Source of the DNA: Sinisalibacter lacisalsi
GTDB lineage: Bacteria > Pseudomonadota > Alphaproteobacteria > Rhodobacterales > Rhodobacteraceae
Reading direction: 5' to 3'
DNA length: 64,000 nt
Assembly: GCF_014640115.1 (NCBI RefSeq)
Contig: NZ_BMGI01000006.1
Coordinates: 305,544 to 369,543 of the forward strand
Below are positions 31,601 to 39,099 of the stretch, piece by piece (within the stretch, counting starts at the first letter, position 1; each line of letters starts with the position of its first letter). The position numbers and the translations under genes were made by a program. Below the pieces are notes generated by a model, which was not told where the DNA came from, did not search any database, and saw nothing but the letters and a program-made list of their open reading frames with translations.

Positions 31601-34600
31601 CTTTGCGCGTCAACGACAACATTGCCCGATGCGACCCGCGCCGAGGCACCGATCTCGGCGGTCGTGGTCTTGGTCAGAACCCCGACCGCAACGCCCGCAC
31701 CAACACCAGCCGTGCCGCCGACCCCGGCAGCCCCGGAAGCCGCGAACAAGGTCGAAGTGTCGGAGGCGCTGATTTCCAGCGAACCGCTGTCATACGCATT
31801 TCCAACCTTGGCGTAATCCCCAACCAGGGCTTCGGTGGTGGTTCCGAGCACGTAGATCCCGGCCCCGGCACCAACGCCGGAGGAGCCCGCAGCGCCCGCA
31901 ACGCTGAACAGATCGCCGTCTTCCGTCGCCGTCGCGGTGATCGAGACAGCACCACCCGTGTTGATCTCGGCGCGATCCGTCGATGAAGTCCCATCGGCCA
32001 GTGCCGCGCGCGTGATGTTGTTGACCACGACAACCGTCGCTGCCGCCCCGATCCCCGCCGAGCTTCCAACGCCAACGCCGGCCGCCAACCCGAAGATGTC
32101 GAAATCGTTCGTCGCACCGAGCGACACCGCGCCCGCGCCGGAAATCGTGACTTCCGCGCCACGCGCCATCAGCGCCTCGACCCGGTTCTCGGAGGTGACC
32201 ACGCCGGCAACGCCCGAAACGCCCGCCGAAGAGGCCGCCGAAGCCGAGGCCGCATAGCTGCGGATATCCTGCTTCGCCGACGCCGTGTTCGAGAAGGAAC
32301 CCGCCGAGGTGATCTGGGAGTTTTCGCCAAGCGAGCTCGTCGTGGTACCGTCGCTCACGACAACCGTGGAAGACACGCCCACCGCCGCACTCGACGTGCT
32401 GGCCGACAGCGCGCCGGAAAGCGATTTGGCGACGAAATCACCGCCGGCCGACAGCGTCACAGCCCCCGTGCCCACGTCCACGTCGGCGTTCGACCCGACC
32501 GAAGCGGTCAGCGTGTCGGAGAACACCATGACGCCGAAGGAGCCCTGAACCGCCAAGCCGGAGCCGCCGGCCCCGCCGATCGCCTCGACGTAGTAGTTTG
32601 AATTTCCCAGCAGTTTTCCGGTGGCAAGGTCGGCCAGCGAACCCGCGAAAGCATCGAGATTGTCAAGGCTGGTCAGCTTTTCATCTGTAAGCCCGGTAAG
32701 GGGGTCGTCGATCTGGCTATTGATCGCCGTGACCGAGAGAGCGCTGCCGGTCAGGGCGGAATCCGCCCCGACGCTGGCCTCGTATTCCTTCTCCGACACC
32801 ACGACAGCGATTGACCCGCCCACGGCTGTCCCGCCGGTCGAAAGCGACCCGGCGAGCGCCTTGGCAGAGAGGTGGCTTTTATTGTCGACCGTCACCGCCA
32901 TCGCGCCGCCATCGGTAACCTCGACGTCGTCACCGATCTTCGCCTCGGTCGTGCCGGTCGAAATCGCAACCGCGAGCGACCCGGCAACCGAAACCTGCTT
33001 GCCGGAAGCCCCGGCGATACCCAGGGCGCTCAGCTTGGAGAGATAGTCGCCTTCCGCGTTCTCGCGCGACGTGGCGGCAACCGTGAGACCGGCCGCATCG
33101 GTGTTAATCTCGGCAGAATCGGCAATGATCGCCGAGGTGGTGTTGTTCAGAATGGCAAGGCCAACGCCAACGCCGATGCCCACCTTGCTCTTCGGGTCCG
33201 ACGCCAAGCCGATGCCCGAGGTCGCCATGCCGACCTCGTTTGTGGCGGTCACACTGACCGCGCCAGAGGCATTGATCGTCACGCCTTCGAGCTTGGCTGT
33301 CACCACGTCCTGAGCCGCCGCGATCCCGGCCGCCGCCGCGATGGTGATCGTCTTCGCGCCGGAAGGTTTGTTGCCGTTCTCGTCGCGCTGGCTGTCTTTG
33401 GTCTTGTCGAGCGAATCCGCGGTGGTCGAAGTGCCGTCGGTCTTGTCGTTTTGCTTCTTATCGTCGGACGAGGAGAAAACGCCGCCGCCCGCCGTGGCCG
33501 TTGCGTGTGCGTCATAGGTCCGATTCGCCGAGGCTTCGATCGTCACCGCCCCTGCCGTGGCCGAACGTGCCAGCACCGCGGAGGTCAGCGAGGTGTTGTT
33601 CAGTGCCCCGCCCGAAGCGCCGTTGCCGAGGATGACCGAGGCGGAAGCGCCAACGCCGACCTTGTCGGACTTGTTCTCGCCGGTCGATGTCGCCGTGTTG
33701 GTTCCCGTGTTCGTGGCGATCACGCTGAGCGCGCCCGCCCCCATGGTGAGATCGTTGCCGGTGCCGATCCGGGCAATCGTCGTCTGGTTCAGCAGCGCCA
33801 GCGCCACCGAGGCGTCGACCGCGATCCCGCCGGCCGCGCCGGCCGAGGCTTCGGTGGTCGTATCCAGGCCCGAAGTCGCGCTGACCGACAGCCCGGCGCC
33901 GCCGGTCATGGTCGCGCCGTCCTGCAGTTCCGCCGTGGTGGTGGTGGTGAGCAGGTTCATCGCAAAGGATGCCCCGACGCCGACCTTGCCACCGGCCGCC
34001 CCGCCTTCATCCGAGGGTTCCGCCGTGGCGGTGGCAGACACCGCGTTGCCCGCCTCGATGGTCGAAACCCCCGCACCCGCGGCAACCGACGCACCGCCGG
34101 AAATCCGCGCCGTGGTGTCGAGCGTGACGATGTTGAGTGCAACCGAACCCGCGATCCCGACCTTGGAGCCACCGGCGCCCGAGGTGGCCGAGGTAAGGAA
34201 GGTGTCGGTCGCCGCGCCCGTCGCCTGCAGGGCACGCACGTTGACGCCGGCGCCGGCATGGGTGCCGGACCCGAGATAGGCGGTATTGGTTTCCTGCACC
34301 ACGTTGACCGAAACGGCGACGCCGATGCCAACCTGCGATGTGCCGCCATCCTCGCCCTTGACGGCCTGGCCGTCGGAGGTCGCCTCGCCACCCGTCGTGG
34401 CGCCCGAAGCAACGGTGATCGAGCCCCCGGCGGTGATATCGACGCCGTCGGGCACAACCGCCTCGACCGTCTGTTTCTGCACGTTGATCGCGACCGCGGC
34501 GGCCACGGCCACCTTGCCTTCGGAGGTCTTCGCCGAGCGGCTGTCCTTGCTGTCCTTGTCGGTAACCGCCGTATTGGTCGCGCCCTGCTGATCGACATCG

Positions 34601-37600
34601 CCGACACCCGCGGTTGACTGCTTGCCAGCGCCCGCCTCGAATTCCTTGTTCGCTGTCTTGTCAACGCTTTCGCCGTCACTATCCAGCGCCGCGTCTTCGT
34701 CCTCGGCATCCTTCGCACCTGCCGCGCTTGCGACCGCCGTCAGGGTTGAGGACGACACACCGCTAGCATTGAACGAAACCGCCCCGTCCGCGTCGATGTT
34801 GCGCGCCGTGGTGGCCAGGGCGCGGTCGTCGATGATGGCGAGCGCGAGAGACGCGCCGATCGCCGCCTTCGTTCCGGCGGCCTTGCCGGAGGCTTCGGTG
34901 GTGATCGTCGAGTGCTGCGCCGCCGAGACCGAAACCGCGCCGGTCACTTCCTGCGTGCCGCCGGTGCCAAGCCGCGCCGTGGTGGTGTTGGTGATCAGCG
35001 AAAGCGCCAGCGCAGGGGTGACGGAAATGCCACCCGAAGAGCCCGCTTCCGCCTTCGTCTCCGCCACATGCGTGGCCGCAGCCGAGAGCGTCAGATCGCC
35101 CGCGTCGGTCACCACCGCGCCGTCCGCAACCTCGGCCACCGACCGGTTCGCCAGGATGTTCAGCGCCACCGAGGCGCCGACCCCGACGGTCGCGCCGCTG
35201 GCTCCGCCGCCAACCGGCAGGGCCTCCGCGGTCGCCTCGGTCTGGTTGTCGGTCGTCAGCGATACATTGCCCCCGCCCGTCAGCGTGACCGTCGCGCCGC
35301 CCGAAATCCGGGCCACCGATTGGGTGTCGATGAGGTTCAGCGCCACCGAACCGGCGACGCCCACCTTGGATGCGCCTGCGCCGGATGAGGCCTTGGCAAG
35401 GAAAACGTCGCCGCGCGTCGCGGTCGATGCCGGGTTCGCCATGAAATCCGCCACGTCAAGCTTGGACGCCGAAAGAGTGACTCCGCCCGTGCTATGCGCT
35501 GCATCGCCCAGGGTCGCATCGTTGCGCACCTTGACCACGTTCACCGCGACGGCGGCGCCGATGCCCACCTGCGAGGGCGGCGGGGTCTCGCCCGCCGCAT
35601 CGGGTTTGCCGACGGCGTCGCCGACCGCCTCGATCTTGCCATCGGTATTGTTGATCGCCGCCAGCTTCAGAACGCCGCCCGCTGAGATCGTGATGTTGTC
35701 CGGAATCTCCGCCTTCACCGAGGAAGTCTGCACGTTGATCCCGACCGCCGCGGCGACCGAAACCTTGCCTTCAGAAGTCTCCGCCGACCGGCTGTCCTTG
35801 CTGTCCTCGTCGTTAACCGCCGTATCGGTCGCGCCCTGCTGTTCGGAATCACCGACGCCCGCGGCCTTCTGCTTGCTTGAGCCGGACTCCAGCGATTGCG
35901 TCGTCGTGGTATCCACGTCACCGCCATCCGAGGCCGTGCCGTCGTCCTCCGCCGGGGCCGCGCCCACCGCCGAGGCTTCCGCCTCCAGCGTCGAAAGCGA
36001 GGCGCCCGCCGCCGAGAAGCTGACCGCGCCGTCGGCGTCAACGTTGCGCGCCGTGGTGGCCAGCACGCGGTCATCGACCAGCGCCAGCGCCAGCGATGCC
36101 CCGATCGCCGCCTTCGATCCGGCGGCCTTGCCGGAGGCTTCGGTGGTGATCGTCGAGTGCTGCGCCGCCGAGACCGAAACCGCGCCGGTCACTTCCTGCG
36201 TGCCGCCGGTGCCAAGCCGCGCCGTGGTGGTGTTGGTGATCAGCGAAAGCGCCAGCGCAGGGGTCAGCGAGATGCCGCCGGAAGAACCCGCTTCCGCCTC
36301 CGTCTCCGCAACATGCGTCGCCGCAGCCGAGAGCGTCAGATCGCCCGCGTCCGTCACAACCGCGTCGTCCGCCACATCCGCGTAGGAGCGGTTGGCGACG
36401 ATGTTCATGGCAATGCCTGCCCCGACGCCGACGGTGTCGCCGGTCGCGCCGGTGCTGGACGGAAGCGCCTTGGCGCTGGACTCGGTCGCGTTGTCGGAAC
36501 TGAGCGAAACCGCGCCCGAACCGGCGATCGTCACAACGGACGACCCGGCGAGGCGGGCGATGGATTGCGTGTCGACGAGGTTGAGCGCGAAGGAGCCGGC
36601 GAGCCCCACGTTCGCGGCGCCCGCACCCGAGGTCGCCGACGTGGTGAACGCGTTCCCGTCGGTCGGGCGCGCGGCGGAGAGCGCCGCGCTGCCGGCGTTG
36701 ACCGCGCTGGAGATCACCGCGTCATTCACAACCTTGGCGATGTTGATCCCGAGCGCGACGCCAACCCCCGTATCGGAGGTCACGGCCGTTCCATCGGCGA
36801 TCACGTCGGCCTTGTTGCCGGAACTCGTCGAAACGCTGAGCGCGCCGGTCACGGTCGTGGCCGCGCTCGAGTTGATGCGCGCATTCGTCGTCGAGGTCAG
36901 ATCGGAGATCGCCAGGGCGCCGGCGACCGAAACGCCCCCGTCGGAGGTCGTGGCCTGTCCGCCGTATTTGGCATCGGTCAGGTAGGTGGTGGCCTGGCTG
37001 CCCGGCGAAGGCTCGGTCGCCCCGCCCGCACCGGCCACCGCTTTCACGGTCGTCTCGGTGCTGGTCGTGGCGTCCATGCCCAGCGTGCCGGTGCTCACCG
37101 CCGCTGCGTCGGCGATTTCGGCGGTGGTGATGGCGTTGATGACGCTGACGCCCACGCTCGCGCCGAAGGCAGCGGCCTGCGGGGTCGCATCCGAGGTGGA
37201 TGTCACGGTGTTGCTGGCGTTGAGGTCGGTGGCGCCGGCCACGTCGAGCGTGGCCGCACCGCCGACGCGGGCGATCGCCGTGCTGTTGATGGTCGACACC
37301 GCAACCGCGCCGTCGGCCGAGGAATCGACCGGGGCGAGCGATTGGGTCAGGATCATCGAGGAAACCGACGAGGTTGCGTCGACATCGACCGCGGCCGCGG
37401 TCAGATCGGTGCTGCCCTTGATGTCGACTTCGGAGGTCACGTTGGTCACGACCACGCCGAGCGGCAGAAGGAAGGCCCCTCCACCACCGGTGGCGGTGGC
37501 CGTGGCGGTGAAGGTGCCCGAGGCGTCGATCGTGCCGCTGTTTGCGGTGATCTTCGCCGTGGCGGTCGGAATCGCCAAAAGCGGGTTGCTTTGGTCCACG

Positions 37601-39099
37601 GTCGAGCTGGCCGTCAGCGTGATGTTGCGCCCGGTCAGTTCCGGGCCCGATGCGCCGCCGCCGCCGATGGTGATCTGCGCCGTTCCGCCTTCTGTGCGGA
37701 CCGCGTCAAACACTACGTCGCCGCCGGTGAAACCCAATCCGGTGGTGACCCCGGCGAGAACCTTTGAGCCATCTTCCAGCGTGATCTGGGGCGCTTCGAG
37801 CGTGATATCGCCGGAATCTCCGGAAGAAAACCCAGCCCCATCCAGCATCCGCGAATCCAGCACGCCATCCCCGGCGATGGTAATCGAATTGTCGGCCAGA
37901 AGCTCAATGTTTGCGCCGCCCGATAGAATGCTCGTCGAAGCGGCAATGACGAGATCGAACGGATCAATCAGGAAGGTGCCCGCGCGGCCCGAAACCGAGG
38001 AAAGGTCGATGTTCACCGAGCCGATATGCGCGTCACGGCCCGAAAGCTCGATGAAGCCGCCGTCGCCCGCACCGATGCCGGCGGCGCTGAAGGTCGCGCC
38101 ATCCTGAGCCACGAGGGTGCCATCGGCAAAGACGACGATCTCGCCGCCCGCGTCGCCATCGGCGGACACGGTTGCATCGCTGCCCACGGCGATGTCGCCA
38201 CCGGTGATCGAGACCTCGCCGCCCTTGCTGGCCGCTGTCGGCGCGCTCGCGTCCACCCGGCCGTTGATCCGGGAGCCGCCCGCGGCGACGATCGAGATCC
38301 GCCCGCCGGACGAAACGAGGGCCCCGCCCTCGACCATGCCCTGCGCGTTGACGGTGGAATTGAACATCGTGCGATGGCCGAAGTCTTCGCCGGTCACCGG
38401 CCCGCTGTCGCCGGTGACGGAGACAGTCTGCCCCTGAAGGGTGATCGACCCTTTCGCGTTGATCTCGCCCATGATCGCGATGTGACCATTCGGCGACACC
38501 GGGATTTCGCCGCGCATGAGCTGGTTGGCCACGGCATCATTGATGCTGCCGTCGGAGCGGATGACACGGTCGAGGAATGCCTGCGTCGGGGTGTTCACGG
38601 CCAGCGAGCCGACGTTGACCCGCCCGTTCTGGCCAACGATGAAACCGTCGGGCGAGGAGAAGAAGATATTCCCGCCGATCGAGCCATCCTTGAAGGCGTT
38701 CAACTCGCCATTGATGACCACGGCCCCGTTCGAGACCATGTTGACCAGGTTGCCCGCCGCATCGGGCACCATGAGATCGACCCGTGTGCCCGCGGCCTGT
38801 TGGAAATCGGAAAAACTGTTGAAACCGACACCGTTGGACACGGTATCGGTGGTGATCCGGGAATGCGTGCCCGAAGTGGTGATCTTGGTGCGCGTTCGCC
38901 CGTCGGCAATGATGTTGTTGACCGAGGGGTTGAGGTTCACCGCCTGGGCTTGCGCCGTTTGCGGCAATCCGGCGTTGACCAGCGCGCCGAGGACAAGAGG
39001 GCTCGCCCCCAGAACGAACTGCTTGAGGAACGCGCGCTTCTGACGCGCTCGTTCCTGTCGGAGGTATTCGACATGAAGGAGACCACTGTGCTTGCCCAT
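19681..39099 (-). CDS. Giant filamentous adhesin / TpsA exoprotein (leukotoxin LktA, FxxPxG family)
   Basis: A single intact 19.4-kb frame encoding 6472 residues. Residues 1 to about 52 form an extended signal peptide with a long charged n-region (YLRQERARQKRAFLKQF) ending in AQAQ. The TPS secretion domain follows, with the FxxPxG motif (FSSPDG, about residue 145) that names this adhesin family. Most of the rest is Gly/Ala/Thr/Ser-rich repeats of about 40 residues predicting a long beta-helix. A pair of 415-residue tandem units lies at about residues 900-1700. A charged helical, coiled-coil-like segment interrupts the helix at about 4008-4380. Cysteines come as two pairs (3979/3986 and 5029/5035). 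The C-terminus is acidic (EEDDDDFD). Its start overlaps the upstream gene and its stop overlaps tpsB, both by ATGA. A surface adhesin role is inferred from family. Confidence 0.93.
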   Translation of the reverse strand: MGKHSGLLHVEYLRQERARQKRAFLKQFVLGASPLVLGALVNAGLPQTAQAQAVNLNPSVNNIIADGRTRTKITTSGTHSRITTDTVSNGVGFNSFSDFQQAAGTRVDLMVPDAAGNLVNMVSNGAVVINGELNAFKDGSIGGNIFFSSPDGFIVGQNGRVNVGSLAVNTPTQAFLDRVIRSDGSINDAVANQLMRGEIPVSPNGHIAIMGEINAKGSITLQGQTVSVTGDSGPVTGEDFGHRTMFNSTVNAQGMVEGGALVSSGGRISIVAAGGSRINGRVDASAPTAASKGGEVSITGGDIAVGSDATVSADGDAGGEIVVFADGTLVAQDGATFSAAGIGAGDGGFIELSGRDAHIGSVNIDLSSVSGRAGTFLIDPFDLVIAASTSILSGGANIELLADNSITIAGDGVLDSRMLDGAGFSSGDSGDITLEAPQITLEDGSKVLAGVTTGLGFTGGDVVFDAVRTEGGTAQITIGGGGASGPELTGRNITLTASSTVDQSNPLLAIPTATAKITANSGTIDASGTFTATATATGGGGAFLLPLGVVVTNVTSEVDIKGSTDLTAAAVDVDATSSVSSMILTQSLAPVDSSADGAVAVSTINSTAIARVGGAATLDVAGATDLNASNTVTSTSDATPQAAAFGASVGVSVINAITTAEIADAAAVSTGTLGMDATTSTETTVKAVAGAGGATEPSPGSQATTYLTDAKYGGQATTSDGGVSVAGALAISDLTSTTNARINSSAATTVTGALSVSTSSGNKADVIADGTAVTSDTGVGVALGINIAKVVNDAVISSAVNAGSAALSAARPTDGNAFTTSATSGAGAANVGLAGSFALNLVDTQSIARLAGSSVVTIAGSGAVSLSSDNATESSAKALPSSTGATGDTVGVGAGIAMNIVANRSYADVADDAVVTDAGDLTLSAAATHVAETEAEAGSSGGISLTPALALSLITNTTTARLGTGGTQEVTGAVSVSAAQHSTITTEASGKAAGSKAAIGASLALALVDDRVLATTARNVDADGAVSFSAAGASLSTLEAEASAVGAAPAEDDGTASDGGDVDTTTTQSLESGSSKQKAAGVGDSEQQGATDTAVNDEDSKDSRSAETSEGKVSVAAAVGINVQTSSVKAEIPDNITISAGGVLKLAAINNTDGKIEAVGDAVGKPDAAGETPPPSQVGIGAAVAVNVVKVRNDATLGDAAHSTGGVTLSASKLDVADFMANPASTATRGDVFLAKASSGAGASKVGVAGSVALNLIDTQSVARISGGATVTLTGGGNVSLTTDNQTEATAEALPVGGGASGATVGVGASVALNILANRSVAEVADGAVVTDAGDLTLSAAATHVAETKAEAGSSGGISVTPALALSLITNTTTARLGTGGTQEVTGAVSVSAAQHSTITTEASGKAAGTKAAIGASLALAIIDDRALATTARNIDADGAVSFNASGVSSSTLTAVASAAGAKDAEDEDAALDSDGESVDKTANKEFEAGAGKQSTAGVGDVDQQGATNTAVTDKDSKDSRSAKTSEGKVAVAAAVAINVQKQTVEAVVPDGVDITAGGSITVASGATTGGEATSDGQAVKGEDGGTSQVGIGVAVSVNVVQETNTAYLGSGTHAGAGVNVRALQATGAATDTFLTSATSGAGGSKVGIAGSVALNIVTLDTTARISGGASVAAGAGVSTIEAGNAVSATATAEPSDEGGAAGGKVGVGASFAMNLLTTTTTAELQDGATMTGGAGLSVSATSGLDTTTEASAGAAGGIAVDASVALALLNQTTIARIGTGNDLTMGAGALSVIATNTGTNTATSTGENKSDKVGVGASASVILGNGASGGALNNTSLTSAVLARSATAGAVTIEASANRTYDAHATATAGGGVFSSSDDKKQNDKTDGTSTTADSLDKTKDSQRDENGNKPSGAKTITIAAAAGIAAAQDVVTAKLEGVTINASGAVSVTATNEVGMATSGIGLASDPKSKVGIGVGVGLAILNNTTSAIIADSAEINTDAAGLTVAATSRENAEGDYLSKLSALGIAGASGKQVSVAGSLAVAISTGTTEAKIGDDVEVTDGGAMAVTVDNKSHLSAKALAGSLSTGGTAVGGSIAVVVSEKEYEASVGADSALTGSALSVTAINSQIDDPLTGLTDEKLTSLDNLDAFAGSLADLATGKLLGNSNYYVEAIGGAGGSGLAVQGSFGVMVFSDTLTASVGSNADVDVGTGAVTLSAGGDFVAKSLSGALSASTSSAAVGVSSTVVVSDGTTTSSLGENSQITSAGSFSNTASAKQDIRSYAASASAASSAGVSGVAGVVTSENRVEALMARGAEVTISGAGAVSLGATNDFDIFGLAAGVGVGSSAGIGAAATVVVVNNITRAALADGTSSTDRAEINTGGAVSITATATEDGDLFSVAGAAGSSGVGAGAGIYVLGTTTEALVGDYAKVGNAYDSGSLEISASDTSTLFAASGAAGVGGTAGVGAGVAVGVLTKTTTAEIGASARVASGNVVVDAQSWETLTNITAGVGVGGKAGLAGAVTVLSVTPTTTARIGQLAEVHANGNVAVLADGKTVIDMLDGAFGGSGAAGVGASVGVTVIDATTIATVDANAEVTALGNGGDQEYTTGYTPSFSTYGDDEGFTSAEFDDDPDEGATSELTDASAATARATGLDLLAKKRTSTPTTATARGVIVNASDKASVRSLSVAGSAGAVGVSISAGLPVITTNTKAEIAAGAKINQITGTGTPATAQDVTVAAASDIYALGFSGAVAGGGVAVGAGFSVMVIDATTEALVGAGTMSANGDVAVTARSTQDIVGVGVAGAAAGSDAIAGGISVFDVTTKTRAQLAGTVTAQGDVDVIADDKTRTSVLAGALAIGGSTGVGGAISVVNLNKEIDAAIASGATVTAFGQRGNHTIFTGDDFSDERTDSRGVNVQSNSLQSGFTLAAAGAAAGNVGVAGVLTLYLMSVTNTASIGNDASINTATGTDNNAAQDVVVTARDETVTSVAAGGVAAGALGGVAGVVDVGVFKNTAAASIGNNVTLNAERDVRVSGLSNKAGEAYVMGAGGGIVGLAAGIAIYNYGDGVAPNGEADKNIGDASDDGTLSFASITREAQAQAKDGTANDQLAASDDTRISGVSAAAQNKRNQIDVVGATDTLSAPAGTSATIGSGTIDAGGTVSVKSSDGLNVKMTTGAVAAGGFAGGAGIGVLTVDTGSTAKIDGTGTMEAGAVNVNALTDHTLYGLHFAGAGGLAAAVSADVGIHTDNSRTTAAIRGKEITTGGAVAVNADSTRDLTVDAIGGSFGGVAVGASVGEATVGGAVSASISDDATIGSNTGRAASVSVTASATSTADTEAYAVGGGIGAALQGAGSIATVKPSVTASVDSARIYSSGLTEVNATATGSVDTEAVGIAVAGGLAAGASAAESEVASEVSTTVANGSVIDAGSITIGTSAGTGGVNSKAIGAAGALVGLNATVTKSLNSTNAITSVTGSTLRSPGGTTTVSASNTTNQYANGSGLAVGFVAAGFNISEARSDTTTSATLSNLALLTADTLNVTATGTDNNNAVTVAGSGGVVAGSAATSKTSTRSTTRAAADTTGAAGYGVIVGRDANISAQHTTNFGGSVDSTQASLVGASGATLDHFVSSDVDAEIGDQVQLSAANLTLSARNITSNPFLAGGANNVKSISGGLANVPAGGATVTIIHNTAANVGANAAVRLHQPGTGPSLYKQEAYNDISSAQKVNLDSGGAIALADAVINSGITANATASVGSEADVEVDYGDIQIAAWGEADIDMRASATTYGLAGAPSGDANITYTGANTVTVGNDALVQATDGDNPTNGDMPRYATVYIGAGTGPAGQTARLGFNAIVDLFNKTAIPIPSAPNPTVTVTNSGIITVGTTDSDNMNTDPQGVRAAGDIHLAVSRGEIDARAVGTGKDIYREELAKAASAVSNAFGGGDVTFDYHGGSTNTGGGVARVDVEGRVETGIQRHKLLTLDLKCEAGLKSCIDTNSGDNIEFDLDGPFDVGTNILERVAELEQLIKDYDTDPIAKAAYQNEINFLHNKLVGLGLGSFDADGKFEPGTYAGPSPKALALEQVAGFTGDIEIVESDLAIKTSLAEAVGLGDTIQGYVDVYETATNGLIATVDATITSIEASAPYDSDSHGSYVTAAQNARDAGKQAAADAKTAQDDINTLRGEIAQKTQEIEEARDLLTTALVDNDTVLRDEQNGIIDEAQTAIATKLTDIEGHVATLKTKSEQAKNHAATAKTKLDQLLDALYVPVPDEDDDNYDTAIDTNDQVDALKSSLTSESGSLTKVAYSASYLADEYNGVNDEIDGETVVVTIGVKNVADDLTADIGTLKALPSEDGTIGGNNNNSLSQFVGLLKDLTTYLADATRTAATASNSSGTPRAYNIEIADTVARLGNIFVTGDQLRTSGAGQLLAPGDAKIQITNTTHHTLELGNLIVPTYDAGNLRFNGVLVHSGADITSLNAGGVPSGFNTIDNVVTSRTSSRGLVEILSTYTPESITDVDDRKIAPDIILKRGSVIENTNGAVRIISEAGNIYIRGQINAGSVEILAKDGDFVASYVNGFNHIGGDPASFEHPEDLEQGPGITANGAISISARYLNINSTIQSGIAEWNLTLNSNPTLTASASAIGVDPEDEALVDKTEVENSAGQMIKINRAPPGVDEEELALVVEQYKEEVLVDPNANPVRTITINDVPTQVNIKDYLSDEIKIRLEFTKEQADAFAAATLTSDGIFSVVNDSTTDNIGASYDAREKQYFVNGASVKGGYIQLFGQIMNTASSTAVGKLNVLDGFGTINIHNASNIPVVLRNLSAGEDPTGTLRGVEGKIEITDVVGLTTTDPYSPKNPLINVRKTVFTRDYVPGDDSGSVKIETRTGTIVNETGELNLGGVTETTGSDRSTIYTPGTTNQRYVWTTGEEFKSTSNYKQTSTELFGSSSLTVDRIWDLTKVGTPLLLSTYRLADGTYVTTNKTINGGGLVEANGAYFQDPPATESLNSGLSGTPLTEANQSTFTKNDFVKTGESSRKCNWWTLCIASEKTRYYELRQEYTTIITESLKADYPIGVNFIGSNTGAINITSATEDVVLTSNLNAVAGTVTINAGTTAISDASIIQGTLAAEIKAKNISLTADASVGGVTDLRNTGAPTTPAMTVNLTGTQAAGFGALSANAKAGNVSIISRGDIVVDQVTASGLVADRNGRVDLFSYGSIDGKDQNARIQAPRVSLNSMSGSVGNTADNSLLRVNTGFTTDPADRPFGDPEVDLPAADANAKLGLSITAAGDIGVRSDGWAGNTDGNSLVVKVQTTGGDVRLAATGQILDNNPVQSIDERTYDQLLGFWESLGLLADDPSRGVDGSVNAAKQANAISAFEASTTQTYNQYWRIRGDAAYDPSATVEITDDSAQYRALDAQFRAEAIEAGEADVDAFVEDRIADVELQQTTEYHRLHGVVGDLTASYDADFTYTATDEQKADLTRGSVWTERELAFSLAPGALKTVTGTNPVLKDPNVSGRTVTIEAGLGIGETIGAGTTGPLGVSILSSMDPRDLTLDQKVALASAERNDLQLTLGPVHLPADATPEQIAAYDAAKGKNLHLPGALTSLNLGAELLSDKQQAALDAAALGLVAPEHTLLTVLSKRPLNFNAVTALNIDVPDVSDGSNADIGSAFLASRGAATLGSISTYGDTRIKVFGNIANASSGIVQTGNLILEAAQGSIGTTITPLNLSLRDGSTTTARAQNGVNIAFTNITLNASGLIDTVYSPQAVKLVAQDSLLNAQNDELINVLGAQVELEAVTGSIGTVARSLNVGVGLGGQITAKAAQEINLFGPANSLFIIGSAKAGSIIRLTAAGEGVIDGLVKAPGDITIATGGRTLFTALGDVHSTAGLVDINSASLKMLNGAKILANAGQVTIATTGDALVTGITSEIALADAVSVTAGGRIFAGTSDPRTDITAMSVGAGVYLSAGLGIGHKTQANTSALDNTVTDVANPLRIRTHTLEAEATDGGIALHALTAMELTSLTAPNGTIDVTGDDVLTVTSAQSGGSQSFTAEGNLTFVSLETTGIPAVPGPEDAGDVTLVSVTGDVEGDQINANGSADLTGNEVDFNSITTGADTKILARTGAVTGVDVDAGGSSEITGTGITVTRLKAGVDSTLTGGTGPVNILTSLNAGGNSTITGNGVKFDTIKAGLNSEIYSTGDIIGDLEEAGETIINIAGFGPGNSGILDVKVMRAKNIHLQATGTLDVGTLEVAQNLSLRADIIRALDITQVPSGPDPLNVTLTGPDGTVATFAQVNIDSPAGVVMPQVFVSETLMTTTAQFVDVVNAIVPIQGTSPMAGTFLLTTPSQTVFVDDRTQTPKTNPPSNIQMYLNGNPFTMTLDGIATSTDSFVVVYDDTVELTDVLGLPYDGISLVRDTVRQMWNADDPIILPGSFGSFGLGNGEEDDDDFDLSQFDGTLVEIDGIEYSVVVRGNGPAVLLRQ
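34874..35019 (-). repeat. Internal tandem repeat unit of the adhesin, copy 2
   Basis: These 146 bases are identical to 36119-36264 and mark the core of a 1245-bp (415-residue) tandem unit in the adhesin gene. Similarity continues with substitutions on both sides. The encoded segment includes TARLGTGGTQEVTGAVSVSA. Confidence 0.85.
36119..36264 (-). repeat. Internal tandem repeat unit of the adhesin, copy 1
   Basis: Identical over 146 bases to 34874-35019, exactly 1245 bp away and in frame. Perfect identity at third codon positions indicates recent duplication or gene conversion within the adhesin gene. Confidence 0.85.
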
